The notes beneath the pieces are model-generated. The model was not told the origin of the DNA, did no database searches, and was given only the letters and a program-made list of their open reading frames with translations. A DNA stretch of 16,392 nucleotides from CAZIWW01 sp964543275 (lineage in GTDB: Bacteria; Patescibacteriota; Minisyncoccia; Moranbacterales; UBA11712): assembly GCA_964543275.1 (NCBI GenBank), contig CAZIWW010000018.1, forward strand, positions 1 to 16,392, written 5' to 3'. The position numbers were made by a program, and so were the translations under genes. Positions 6,992-14,597 of the stretch are shown piece after piece (within the stretch, counting starts at the first letter, position 1; every line of letters starts with the position of its first letter).

Positions 6992-7065
6992 CTAAGGCTT
7001 TGTGTTATCATACTTACTTTGCCATGGTTGAGGTATTTTGGCTTAAAGTGGAATGAATTAAGTTA

Positions 7066-7416
7066 ATGTTGCCTGTTCAAAATAGATTAAAAAACAAGGA
7101 TGACCTCAAGCGGTTATTTCGAGAGGGAAAAATTCGCTCTAATAATGTTTTAACAATAAAGTTTAAATTTAGAGGGGCAGGTTCAACAAGGGTGGGCTTT
7201 GGAGCGAGTGTTAAGTTTTCTAAAAGGGCTACTCAAAGGAATAAAATCAGGCGCTGGATGAGAGAGTCTGTAAGACTGATATTGGATGAGATAAAGCCGG
7301 GCTACGATATTTTTATTTCTATCAATACCAGATTTCCTAAAAAGTTATTAAATTTTACTCTAATTAAAGAAAAAACAAAAAGCTTACTGCGGAAAGCCTC
7401 CATCTTATTAAACTAG
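7066..7416 (+). CDS. rnpA: Ribonuclease P protein component
   Basis: Protein subunit that helps the RNase P RNA cut 5' leaders from pre-tRNAs. The 116-residue length is typical. The N-terminus LPVQNRLKNKDDLKRLFREGK matches the usual start, and the signature R-N-x-x-(K/R)-R-x-x-R-E is present as RNKIRRWMRE near residues 59-68. Here Arg replaces the common Lys in the middle of the signature. The C-terminal half (DIFISINTRF, then a Lys-rich helix) also fits. It lies 74 bases after rpmH, as in most bacteria. A ten-codon frame (7024-7056) in the spacer is in frame but ends in TGA, so the ATG at 7066 is the first usable start; there is no Shine-Dalgarno sequence. Confidence 0.92.
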   Translation: MLPVQNRLKNKDDLKRLFREGKIRSNNVLTIKFKFRGAGSTRVGFGASVKFSKRATQRNKIRRWMRESVRLILDEIKPGYDIFISINTRFPKKLLNFTLIKEKTKSLLRKASILLN

Positions 7417-7420
7417 TTTT

Positions 7421-7453
7421 GTGGTTTGACCGTCTCTAAGGCGGTCAAACCGC
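7421..7453 (+). repeat. Strong stem-loop between rnpA and yidC
   Basis: A near-perfect inverted repeat: 7423-7432 (GGTTTGACCG) pairs with 7442-7451 (CGGTCAAACC). Flanking pairs lengthen this to about 14 pairs including two G-T wobbles, with a five-base loop TCTAA at 7435-7439. No T-run follows, so it is not a standard intrinsic terminator. It ends about 13 bases before the yidC ATG, so it could be a processing site, a stability element or a control of yidC translation. Confidence 0.6.
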
Positions 7454-7466
7454 TTTAGAAACAATA

Positions 7467-8189
7467 ATGATACAGCTTTTTCATTCATTTGTTTATCAAC
7501 CAATCTATAACGCGCTGGTGTTTTTATATAATGTGATTCCAGGTCATGATTTGGGGGTAACCATTGTAGTTTTGACCATTCTAATACGGATAATTTTGTA
7601 CCCGCTGGCCGAAAAGCAAATTAAGTCCCAAAAGAAGCTGCAGGCTATTCAGCCGGAGATAAAGAAGCTTCAAGAAAAGCATAAAAACGATAAGGAAAAG
7701 CAGAGCCGGGCATTAATGCAGTTGTATAAAGAAAAAAAAGTTAACCCTGCTGCTGGGTGCTTGCCGCTTATTATCCAACTGATTTTTTTTATTGCTCTTT
7801 ACCGAGCCTTTATGGCTGGGATAGATTTTTCGTCGGAATGTAAGGATATTTATTCATTTGTAAAGTGCCCCAATCATCTCAATGTTATCTCCTTTGGTTT
7901 TTTAGATTTGGCCAAGCCCAGCATTGCTTTGGCGGTTATCGCGGCGGCGGCTCAATTTATTCAAACTAAGATGATGACAGTTAAAACCGCCGGCTCTCCC
8001 AAAAAGGGTGATATGGCGGCAATGATGAATAAGCAGATGCTCTATCTAGGTCCCCTGCTAACTTTATTTATAGGGACTAGATTTCCGGCCGGTTTGGCTG
8101 TTTATTGGATTGTGAATACTTTGTTTGCCATACTTCAACAGCACTTAATTATGAGAAGAGATGGAAAAAGCGCGAATAAAGATGGCTGA
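7467..8189 (+). CDS. yidC: Membrane protein insertase YidC/Oxa1
   Basis: Inserts and folds proteins in the cytoplasmic membrane, alone or with SecYEG. At 240 residues this is the short form lacking the large periplasmic domain of proteobacterial YidC. Seen in order: an amphipathic N-terminal segment, TM1 (about 28-47) with Arg41 in the position of the conserved groove arginine, a charged cytoplasmic coiled-coil hairpin (about 48-92), the family motif NPAAGCLPLIIQ at 93-104 opening TM2, then TM3 to TM5 with FPAGLAVYWIVNTLFAILQQ at 206-225. The outer loop has Cys125 and Cys134, which could pair. It stops with TGA, 30 bases before jag. The rnpA-yidC-jag order is that of many bacteria. Confidence 0.95.
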   Translation: MIQLFHSFVYQPIYNALVFLYNVIPGHDLGVTIVVLTILIRIILYPLAEKQIKSQKKLQAIQPEIKKLQEKHKNDKEKQSRALMQLYKEKKVNPAAGCLPLIIQLIFFIALYRAFMAGIDFSSECKDIYSFVKCPNHLNVISFGFLDLAKPSIALAVIAAAAQFIQTKMMTVKTAGSPKKGDMAAMMNKQMLYLGPLLTLFIGTRFPAGLAVYWIVNTLFAILQQHLIMRRDGKSANKDG

Positions 8190-8219
8190 TGAAGATAACT
8201 GGTAATTTTAGACAACGCA

Positions 8220-8708
8220 ATGAATAAAGAAGATCAAGAGATTGTAAAAAAGTTAATTAAAGAATTAATGGGGAAGATGACTTTTTCCGACTTCAGCTTA
8301 GAGATTGAAGATAGAAGCGGCCTGGACGAAGAAAGCGCAATTTTTAACATTCGGGTCTCCAGCTCTGACTCCAGCCTGCTTATTGGTCAGCAGGGGGCGA
8401 CTCTTAAAGCCCTGCAGTATATTTTGCGGGTTATGGCAAGGAGGAGATCTCAAGAGAAGTTAAGGTTTTTAGTTGATGTGAATGACTACCGAAAGCAAAA
8501 AGTAGAATCGTTGGCGGAATTGGCTGAGAATGTGGCCAAAGAGGTCATTGAAGAGAAAAGGCCGATTGTCTTGCGCCCGATGAGCGCCTATGAAAGAAGG
8601 ATTATTCATATGAAATTGGCCGGGAATGGAAAGGTGGAAACCGGTAGTATAGGAGAAGGAGAAGACAGAAGAGTTGTGGTAAAACCGTTAAGAGAAACAT
8701 TGGCTTAA
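8220..8708 (+). CDS. jag: Jag (SpoIIIJ-associated) KH-R3H RNA-binding protein
   Basis: Single-stranded nucleic-acid-binding protein usually encoded next to yidC; in Gram-positive bacteria it (KhpB/EloR) affects cell elongation and envelope gene expression. The 162 residues hold a type II KH domain with the GxxG loop as GQQG at 56-59 (within LLIGQQGATLKALQYI), and a C-terminal R3H domain with the R-x3-H pair Arg126/His130 in YERRIIHM. The separate Jag-N domain found in many firmicute versions is absent. It lies 30 bases after yidC and has no clear ribosome binding site. The glycan genes follow at once; the mnmE and rsmG genes often found here are not in the window. Confidence 0.92.
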   Translation: MNKEDQEIVKKLIKELMGKMTFSDFSLEIEDRSGLDEESAIFNIRVSSSDSSLLIGQQGATLKALQYILRVMARRRSQEKLRFLVDVNDYRKQKVESLAELAENVAKEVIEEKRPIVLRPMSAYERRIIHMKLAGNGKVETGSIGEGEDRRVVVKPLRETLA

Positions 8709-8740
8709 GTGGCGCTTATCTGGTTTTGAATTTTTACTTT

Positions 8741-10192
8741 ATGAGCTCCATTTCTAGAAAGATTGCCTATAACGCGATTGTTTCGGCTTCGGCAAAAGTG
8801 TTGAGCACAATTTTGGCGTTGGTCGGTATCGGATTTATTACTCGCTATCTTGGCAAAGAGGGTTTTGGCGATTACGCGGTTGTTCTAGCCTTCTTTGCTT
8901 TTTTTGGCGCTTTAGCCGATTTAGGCCTTTATTCTATTTCTACCCGGGAGATTTCTCGTCCCGGCAGCGACGAGAAAGGAATTTTGGGGAATGTTTTCGC
9001 TATTCGGCTAACGACTTCCTTGGCGGTTGTCGTTTTGACCCCGATCATAGTTGCCTTTTTCCCCTACTCTTCTCTAGTAAAGCAAGGAATATTTTTAGCC
9101 GCTCTGGCTTATATTTTTTCTTCCGGCTACGCTGTGCTGATTGGTCTATTTCAGAAAAGACTGGCTATGGATAAGGTGGCTATAGGCGAGTTAATTGGAA
9201 GAATCTTTCAGGTAGCGGCTATAGTAATAGCGGTGAAATTAAATCTAGGCTTTATAGCTGTTATAGGGACGTTGCTGCTAAATATGCTGATAAGCTTTTC
9301 CATAATCTATTTTTGGTCGAGAAGATATGTAAAATTTGGGTTGAGATTTGAGCGGGCGGCTTGGGGGAAATTTTTAAAAGAGTCTTATCCAGTAGGGATT
9401 TCAGCTATAATTATCTTTGCCTATTTTAAACTGGATACCATTTTATTGTCGGTTATGAAGGCTAGTTCCGATGTGGGGATTTACAATGTTGCTTATAAGG
9501 TGGTGGAAAACATTTCTTTTTTTCCAGCCATGCTGATTGGTCTGATTATGCCTTTAATGTCGCGCTATATATTTCACGATCGAACTAAATTTGATTCAGT
9601 GGCTAATAAGACTTTTAAAGTTTTTCTAATTTTAACTGTTCCGCTGGTAATTGGAACTCTTTTTTTGGCCAAGGATATAATCAGCCTTATAGGAGGAACC
9701 GGTTTTTTGGAGTCGGTGGCCGTTTTAAAACTATTGGCGCTGGCTATGGCATTTGTTTTTTTCGGACATTTTTTTACCAATATTATTATTGCTGGAAATC
9801 TACAAAGAAAGCTTATGAAAGTTCTCTTTTTTTGCGCTATTTTTAATATTGCGGCCAACCTATTTCTAATTCCCCGCTTTTCCTATTTTGGAGCGGCGAT
9901 TACTTCTAGTCTCACGGAATTTTTAGTGGTAATCCTGTCAGGGTTTTTAGCCTATAAGCATCTTAATTATTTTCCTTCTTTCGAGAAAGCATTTGCCATC
10001 TTTACAGCCGGCGCTGCCATGGCTGGGGTTTTATATGTTTTTGGAAATTTAAACTTCTTTGCTTTAGCAGTTGTAAGCGGCTCTGTCTATTTTTTACTTC
10101 TTTGGATTTCCAGAGCGGTTAGCACCGAGGAAATTTTAAGTCTTATAAGTAAAAAGGGCGAGGAGGTGCGAGAGCATGAAATGGTTACCTAA
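8741..10192 (+). CDS. Wzx-type polysaccharide flippase (MOP superfamily)
   Basis: Multi-pass membrane protein that probably flips a lipid-linked oligosaccharide to the outer face. The N-terminus ISRKIAYNAIVSASAKVLS and the segments RYLGKEGFGDYAVVLAF and LADLGLYSISTREISR are typical of the oligosaccharide flippases in the MOP superfamily, as is the length (483 residues) with about 12-14 hydrophobic segments. The frame also opens at a TTG (8726), but the ATG at 8741 puts the family start MSSISRKIAYN at the N-terminus and is preferred. It begins 32 bases after jag and overlaps the next gene by 17 bases, so it is translationally linked to the glycosyltransferases. The cargo is unknown; undecaprenyl-phosphate-linked glycan is the usual substrate. 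Confidence 0.88.
   Translation: MSSISRKIAYNAIVSASAKVLSTILALVGIGFITRYLGKEGFGDYAVVLAFFAFFGALADLGLYSISTREISRPGSDEKGILGNVFAIRLTTSLAVVVLTPIIVAFFPYSSLVKQGIFLAALAYIFSSGYAVLIGLFQKRLAMDKVAIGELIGRIFQVAAIVIAVKLNLGFIAVIGTLLLNMLISFSIIYFWSRRYVKFGLRFERAAWGKFLKESYPVGISAIIIFAYFKLDTILLSVMKASSDVGIYNVAYKVVENISFFPAMLIGLIMPLMSRYIFHDRTKFDSVANKTFKVFLILTVPLVIGTLFLAKDIISLIGGTGFLESVAVLKLLALAMAFVFFGHFFTNIIIAGNLQRKLMKVLFFCAIFNIAANLFLIPRFSYFGAAITSSLTEFLVVILSGFLAYKHLNYFPSFEKAFAIFTAGAAMAGVLYVFGNLNFFALAVVSGSVYFLLLWISRAVSTEEILSLISKKGEEVREHEMVT
10161..10168 (+). promoter_or_regulatory. Strong Shine-Dalgarno sequence of the first glycosyltransferase
   Basis: AGGAGGTG lies inside the end of the flippase gene, 7 bases before the ATG at 10176. 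It is the only near-perfect ribosome binding site noticed in the window and decides this start. It shows that the ribosomes of this organism can use the anti-SD even though most genes here do without it. Confidence 0.7.
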
Positions 10193-11108
10193 AAATTATT
10201 TGCGTGATGGTAAAGTAGCTGTTTTAGTTTTAAATTATAATAGCGGGAATTATGTTATTAAATGCCTGGATTCTCTCTTTGAGATGGAATATCCTTATTG
10301 GGAATTATTTATAGGAGACAATAAGTCGACGGACGAGTCTTTCAGTTTGGTTAGGAAATATTTTCAGGGGAAAAAACTGCCAAATTCTCTAAAGTTTTAT
10401 GAGCTGACGGAGAACCCAAAGAACTTTGGATTTGCTAGGGGCGTTAATCTTTTAATCAAGCGAGCCTTGGAAAGGAAGGCAGATTTCATTCTCATTTTAA
10501 ATCCAGACACTATTCACAAAAGTGATTTTTTAAGGAAGCTGGTTAACGCTGCCCGGCGGAGGAAAGAGTTGGGCGCGCTCTCTCCGACAGTAAAGAGCGC
10601 TAAGAATGGAAGAATTTGGTTTTCTGGCGGGAAGATTCGCTGGATTAGACAAAAAGCTGTTCACGACAGAGATAAGTTGATTCAGCCGATTCATTTAACA
10701 GAGTTTGTTCCCGGGTGCGCTATGCTGATAAAAAAGGAAGTTTTTGAAAGAGTAGGGCTGTTGCCGGAGGATTATTTTTTATACTATGAAGATACAGACT
10801 TTTGCCTTCAAGCTCGAAGGAAGGGATTTAAAACGGCCGTCGTCAGAGACAGTTTGGTTTTTCATCAGGAATCGATTTCTATAGACTCCGGCGTAAAATT
10901 ATACCACCTTGTTTTAAGCGGCCTTAAGTTTTTTAAAAAAAATACGCCGCTGTGTCTAAAGCCCGTTTTTTGGGCGGTTTTTTGGTTAAGATGGTTGCGG
11001 ATCAAGGTTTTTTTAAAACTCACGTCGTCGGAGAAGCTTAAAGTTATTAACGAAGCATTTTTGAAATTTAAAGAAAATGAAGTTTTCTATTCAAATAGTG
11101 AATTTTAA
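10176..11108 (+). CDS. Family 2 glycosyltransferase (rhamnosyltransferase/WbbL-like)
   Basis: Cytoplasmic GT-A fold transferase that adds a sugar from a nucleotide donor to a growing glycan. Motifs in 310 residues: VAVLVLNYNSGNY at 14-26, the nucleotide-binding DNKSTDES at 48-55, NFGFARGVN at 83-91, the metal-binding LNPDT at 108-112, GCAMLIKKEVFERVG at 180-194 and the acceptor/catalytic YYEDTDFCLQARRKG at 203-217. This layout is that of the WbbL-like rhamnosyltransferases, but donor sugar cannot be read from sequence. A basic hydrophobic segment (about 255-275) may touch the membrane. It overlaps the flippase by 17 bases and the next transferase by 32 bases, so the three form one translational unit. 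Confidence 0.9.
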   Translation: MKWLPKNYLRDGKVAVLVLNYNSGNYVIKCLDSLFEMEYPYWELFIGDNKSTDESFSLVRKYFQGKKLPNSLKFYELTENPKNFGFARGVNLLIKRALERKADFILILNPDTIHKSDFLRKLVNAARRRKELGALSPTVKSAKNGRIWFSGGKIRWIRQKAVHDRDKLIQPIHLTEFVPGCAMLIKKEVFERVGLLPEDYFLYYEDTDFCLQARRKGFKTAVVRDSLVFHQESISIDSGVKLYHLVLSGLKFFKKNTPLCLKPVFWAVFWLRWLRIKVFLKLTSSEKLKVINEAFLKFKENEVFYSNSEF

Positions 11109-11886
11109 CAGCCGGGATTATTTAAGGAGCTGCCTTCTTTCTATCGGTAAGACAGCTTCTAAAAATTTTGATTTAGAAGTCGTTGTGATAAACAACGACT
11201 CTGAATCGCTAGAGGATAATTTCTTGCGGGAGTTTAATAACAGCTTTGAGGTAAAGGTTATTGAGGCTGGCAAAAATCTTGGCTTTGGCAGGGCTCACAA
11301 CTTGGGTTTTAAAAGAACCCGAGGCGATTACATTCTGTTTTTAAATCCGGATACTAAAGTTTTCCCTAATTCTATTCCCGAAATTTTAAAAGGGTTTGTT
11401 GGAGATAAAAAAATAGGAGTAGTTGCTCCACTACTTGTTAAAGACGGAGGCAAAGTTCAGCCGGGAAGTTACGGGCGTGAAAAAACTCCACTTTCAATTA
11501 TAAGAGATAAGTTCGTTTTAAGTGATGGGCAAGATGAAAGCCTAGACGAGTTTAGCAGGGTTGATTGGGTAAGTGGAGGGGCTTTGGCGGTAAGAAGGGA
11601 AATATTTGAAGGTCTGGACGGGTTTGATGAAAATTACTTTATGTATTTCGAGGACGTGGATTTTTGTCTCCGGACCAGAAAGTTGGGCTATAAAGTTGTA
11701 ATCAATCCTAAAGCTAAAATTTTTCATTATGAAGGCGGAAGCTTTGCTAGCGACAGAGACAAGAAAAAATTCTATTACCAGTCGCAGGATTATTATTTTA
11801 AAAAAAATTTTGGTTTTTTGGGAGCTTCTTTAGTTAAAGTTATCCGTCTTCCATATTATTTCAAAAATGTTTATCTATCAAAGTAA
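11077..11886 (+). CDS. Second family 2 glycosyltransferase
   Basis: Related to the preceding gene: FSIQIVNFNSRDYL at 3-16, VVVINNDSES at 35-44, NLGFGRAHNLG at 67-77, the metal-binding LNPDTKV at 89-95, SGGALAVRREIFEGLDGFD at 166-184 and YFEDVDFCLRTRKLG at 190-204. The 269 residues form a single catalytic domain without a membrane segment. The first nucleotide-binding block reads NNDSES, not the commoner DNxSxD. It starts inside the end of the previous gene (32-base overlap), has no Shine-Dalgarno sequence and is probably translated by coupling. The two transferases may add successive sugars of the same repeat unit or they may come from an old duplication; sugar specificity is unknown. Confidence 0.9.
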   Translation: MKFSIQIVNFNSRDYLRSCLLSIGKTASKNFDLEVVVINNDSESLEDNFLREFNNSFEVKVIEAGKNLGFGRAHNLGFKRTRGDYILFLNPDTKVFPNSIPEILKGFVGDKKIGVVAPLLVKDGGKVQPGSYGREKTPLSIIRDKFVLSDGQDESLDEFSRVDWVSGGALAVRREIFEGLDGFDENYFMYFEDVDFCLRTRKLGYKVVINPKAKIFHYEGGSFASDRDKKKFYYQSQDYYFKKNFGFLGASLVKVIRLPYYFKNVYLSK

Positions 11887-11936
11887 GTTAAAATAAGCCT
11901 AATTTCTGAACAAAAGTTGGATTCCTAGAACTCACG

Positions 11937-13229
11937 ATGAAATATTTATTATGGTTTTTAATTCTCACTCTCCCCTTCCAATTCGCTCTAAATGTAAGCG
12001 AGAGTTTTGACTTAGCAGTGACTAGAATTTTAATTCCCGCCATCTTTCTGATTTGGCTGGTGCGAGGTTTGGCCAGGCGGGAGGTGTGGATTCCTAAAAA
12101 GATGGAGGCAGGTCTGGCGGCAATTTTTATTTTCATTTCTTTTGCTTCGATTCTACTCGGCGAAGATTGGTCAAGAGGCGTGAGAAAGTTGGTCTATTTT
12201 TTTTCTATATTCCCTATTTTTCTGGTAGGGGCGGATTTATTCAAAGACAGCGATGTAAAAGAGAAGACTGTCAAGTTTATCGCGCTAGGTGGGTTTTTAG
12301 CGGCTCTCGCGGGAATTATCCAGTTCGGCCTGCAGTTTGTGATTGGACTTGACAGCGAGCTTGATATTTTTAAGAAAGCGGCTCCTATATTCTTAGGCCA
12401 ATCCTTTGGGGAGTTGGTGGTGACTAACCCGAGCTGGCTGGTTAATGTTTCCGGCGAAACGTTAATGCGGGCTTTTGGATTTTTCCCCGACCCGCATATG
12501 TTTTCTTTTTTTGTGAGCCTGGCTTTTTTTACAGGTCTTGGTTATTTTTTTAAAGAGGGAGACAGAAGCTCTAAAGTTCTTCTTGGAACTGGTTTGACCG
12601 TGATGTTTTTGGCTATCTTCTTTTCGTTTACTCGCGGGGCTTATCTAGGCGTGTTCGCGGGGATAATGTTTTTTACGGCCCCAGCTTTATGCAAAGCAGG
12701 CTGGTTTAGTAGAATCGCAGTTGCCTTTTTAGCAATAGTTATTTTATTAATTGCGCTTAACCCGGGCGCCATTTCTCAAAGACTTATTTCTTCTTTTAAC
12801 CTAAAAGAAGGCTCCAATCTTGAGCGCTTAAAAAATTGGCAGCAAGCGCTGGATGTCATTAGAGATTATCCAGTGCTTGGAGTGGGACTGGGCAATTACG
12901 CTTCCATTATCAAACCGACTGTGCCTGAAAGATCTTCTATTTATGCCCACAATCTTTTTTTGGACATTGCGGCCGAAACTGGAGTGGCCAATGGAGTAAT
13001 TTTTCTGTCTTTAATTTTAATCTCTATTTGGAGACAGATTAAAAACGGAAGGATAGTTAATCTAGGCATAGCTTCGGGCTTAATTTGTTTCTTAGTTCAC
13101 TCGGTGTTTGATACTCCCCTTTTTTCTCCGCAGGTGTTGTGTTTGCTGTTAATAATTTTAGCGATAGGAATACATTCTAAGGAAGATAAACTAAAAGCTC
13201 AAAATTCAAAGTGCGGAGTCGCAGTTTAA
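11937..13229 (+). CDS. O-antigen ligase/polymerase-like membrane protein (Wzy_C family), first copy
   Basis: Multi-pass protein (430 residues, about 10-12 membrane segments) of the O-antigen ligase family, which moves glycan from a lipid carrier to an acceptor or joins repeat units. The conserved parts are a membrane segment ending FSFTRGAYLG with Arg233, the large outer loop with RLKNWQQALDVIRDYP at 297-312 and GVGLGNY at 315-321, and YAHNLFLDIAAETG at 336-349 with His338. These Arg and His positions match residues needed in WaaL-type ligases. An odd insert-like stretch (about 135-180) lies between early membrane segments. It starts 50 bases after the second transferase without a Shine-Dalgarno sequence. 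In a monoderm the acceptor would be a wall polymer, a protein or another repeat unit, not LPS; which one cannot be told. Confidence 0.8.
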   Translation: MKYLLWFLILTLPFQFALNVSESFDLAVTRILIPAIFLIWLVRGLARREVWIPKKMEAGLAAIFIFISFASILLGEDWSRGVRKLVYFFSIFPIFLVGADLFKDSDVKEKTVKFIALGGFLAALAGIIQFGLQFVIGLDSELDIFKKAAPIFLGQSFGELVVTNPSWLVNVSGETLMRAFGFFPDPHMFSFFVSLAFFTGLGYFFKEGDRSSKVLLGTGLTVMFLAIFFSFTRGAYLGVFAGIMFFTAPALCKAGWFSRIAVAFLAIVILLIALNPGAISQRLISSFNLKEGSNLERLKNWQQALDVIRDYPVLGVGLGNYASIIKPTVPERSSIYAHNLFLDIAAETGVANGVIFLSLILISIWRQIKNGRIVNLGIASGLICFLVHSVFDTPLFSPQVLCLLLIILAIGIHSKEDKLKAQNSKCGVAV

Positions 13230-13282
13230 AGCTAAAAACTTGCTGAGTTTTTATATATCTAGTTTTGATTCCATGCTGTTAT

Positions 13283-14518
13283 ATGCAAATAGGACTAGGA
13301 AAAATTTCTCAACATTTGATTCTGGTTATTTTATTTTCTCTTCCGGCTTATCTTATAAGGTTTAAATGCGGCTGGGCGTCTTTTAATTTGGTAGAGATTT
13401 TAATTGCGGCGCTTTTTGTTTTTTGGCTGTGCGGGAAATTCATAGACGGCGGCTTGAAAAACGCGGTTAAAAAAAGCCCGTTTATTAAAGATAGGATTTA
13501 TCTTACTTCCATCGTTCTTATAATCAGCGGAATTGTCCTGTCTTTTCTTTGGAATAAAAATTATTATGTCGGCTTGGGGATCTTAAAGGGCTGGTTTATT
13601 GCGCCAATCATCTTTTCTTTTATGTTTCTAGATAGCCTTGCGAAAGATAAGGACTTGCTCAATAAATCACTGCTGGCGCTTTTTTATTCAGGACTAGCTG
13701 TTTCCGTTTTGGGAGTTTTTTATAAGTTGGCTGGAGATTTAACTTACGACAGTCGCTTGAGAGTTTTTTATGATTCTCCCAACCAGCTGGCAATGTACTT
13801 GAGCCCGCTGTTCGTTATTGGACTAGTTTTGTTTATGAAGGAGCAGGACCTTGCCAAGAAAATATTCTATGGGTTGGGATTGCTAATAGTCGGCTTTAAT
13901 ATTTATTTCTCTTTTTCCTGCGGAGCCTGGCTGGCATTGGCGGTGTCGGTTGCCATTGTTTTTTTGCTGCTCTACCGAAAATATTTTCTGTGGATGGCGA
14001 TCTCGGGATTAGTAATAATTCTGATTTTAATAATTAGTCAGGCGGGAAGCATAAAAGTTGGAAATGTCTTCAGTGGTGGAGGGAGATCTTCTTGGGATTC
14101 AAGAGTTATGATCTGGCGGTCGGCGGCCTTAATGGTCAAAAACAATCCTCTGATGGGAATTGGGCCGGGGAATTTTCAAGAAGCCTATCTCGAGTACCAG
14201 GAATTTTTTTCGCCGTATTTGGAATGGTCGTCTCCCCAGCCTCATAACCTCTATTTAGCTTTTTGGCTGGAGGCGGGGCTGCTGGGGTTGATTGGATTTT
14301 TATTATTATTGGCTAAGTTTTTTTGGGATAATTTTAAAAAAGCCATTAATCGCGATCGCGAAACAGCTCTTATATGTTTAGGTATAATGATTTATATTTT
14401 ACTGCACGGACTGGTTGACACCACTTACTGGAAAAATGATCTAGCGGTGACGTTTTGGGCGGCGGCGGCGATGAATTTATATTTGGCGCAACATAGAAGA
14501 TCTTCTTCTATTGCGTAA
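13283..14518 (+). CDS. O-antigen ligase/polymerase-like membrane protein, second copy with altered motif
   Basis: Second protein of the same family next to the first (411 residues from the ATG at 13283; the frame also opens at a TTG at 13265 that would add MIPCCY). About 10-12 membrane segments. The outer-loop motifs are kept: SRVMIWRSAALMVKNNPLMG at about 273-292, GIGPGNF at 292-298 and PQPHNLYLAFWLEAG at 318-332 with His321, followed by HGLVDTTYW at 375-383. In the membrane segment that carries Arg in the family (SFTRGAYLG in the first copy), this protein reads SFSCGAWLA, so Cys213 replaces the conserved Arg. One copy may be a ligase and the other a Wzy-type polymerase. It ends the glycan run and converges on the TolB-like gene. 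Confidence 0.78.
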   Translation: MQIGLGKISQHLILVILFSLPAYLIRFKCGWASFNLVEILIAALFVFWLCGKFIDGGLKNAVKKSPFIKDRIYLTSIVLIISGIVLSFLWNKNYYVGLGILKGWFIAPIIFSFMFLDSLAKDKDLLNKSLLALFYSGLAVSVLGVFYKLAGDLTYDSRLRVFYDSPNQLAMYLSPLFVIGLVLFMKEQDLAKKIFYGLGLLIVGFNIYFSFSCGAWLALAVSVAIVFLLLYRKYFLWMAISGLVIILILIISQAGSIKVGNVFSGGGRSSWDSRVMIWRSAALMVKNNPLMGIGPGNFQEAYLEYQEFFSPYLEWSSPQPHNLYLAFWLEAGLLGLIGFLLLLAKFFWDNFKKAINRDRETALICLGIMIYILLHGLVDTTYWKNDLAVTFWAAAAMNLYLAQHRRSSSIA

Positions 14519-14597
14519 TTTCTAATCGCTACACATCCATTGCCATGGCATAATCTATGTTGTCATTGTTGATTTTGCGTGGAATCTTTTAATTTTT

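Noticed and set aside
8187..8189. Use of TGA as glycine (code 25), as in some CPR phyla
   Set aside because: yidC ends in TGA at its expected length, and the conserved genes read through in the standard code with no TGA needed as sense.
13234..13252. AAAAACT-TGCTG-AGTTTTT hairpin followed by AT-rich DNA, possible terminator between the two ligase genes
   Set aside because: The stem has seven pairs, six of them A-T, and the genes on both sides run in the same direction, so a functional terminator is doubtful.
14541..14550. TGCCATGGCA palindrome in the gap between the convergent ligase and propeller genes
   Set aside because: Short, with no T-run and no second copy seen; not enough to call a terminator or operator.
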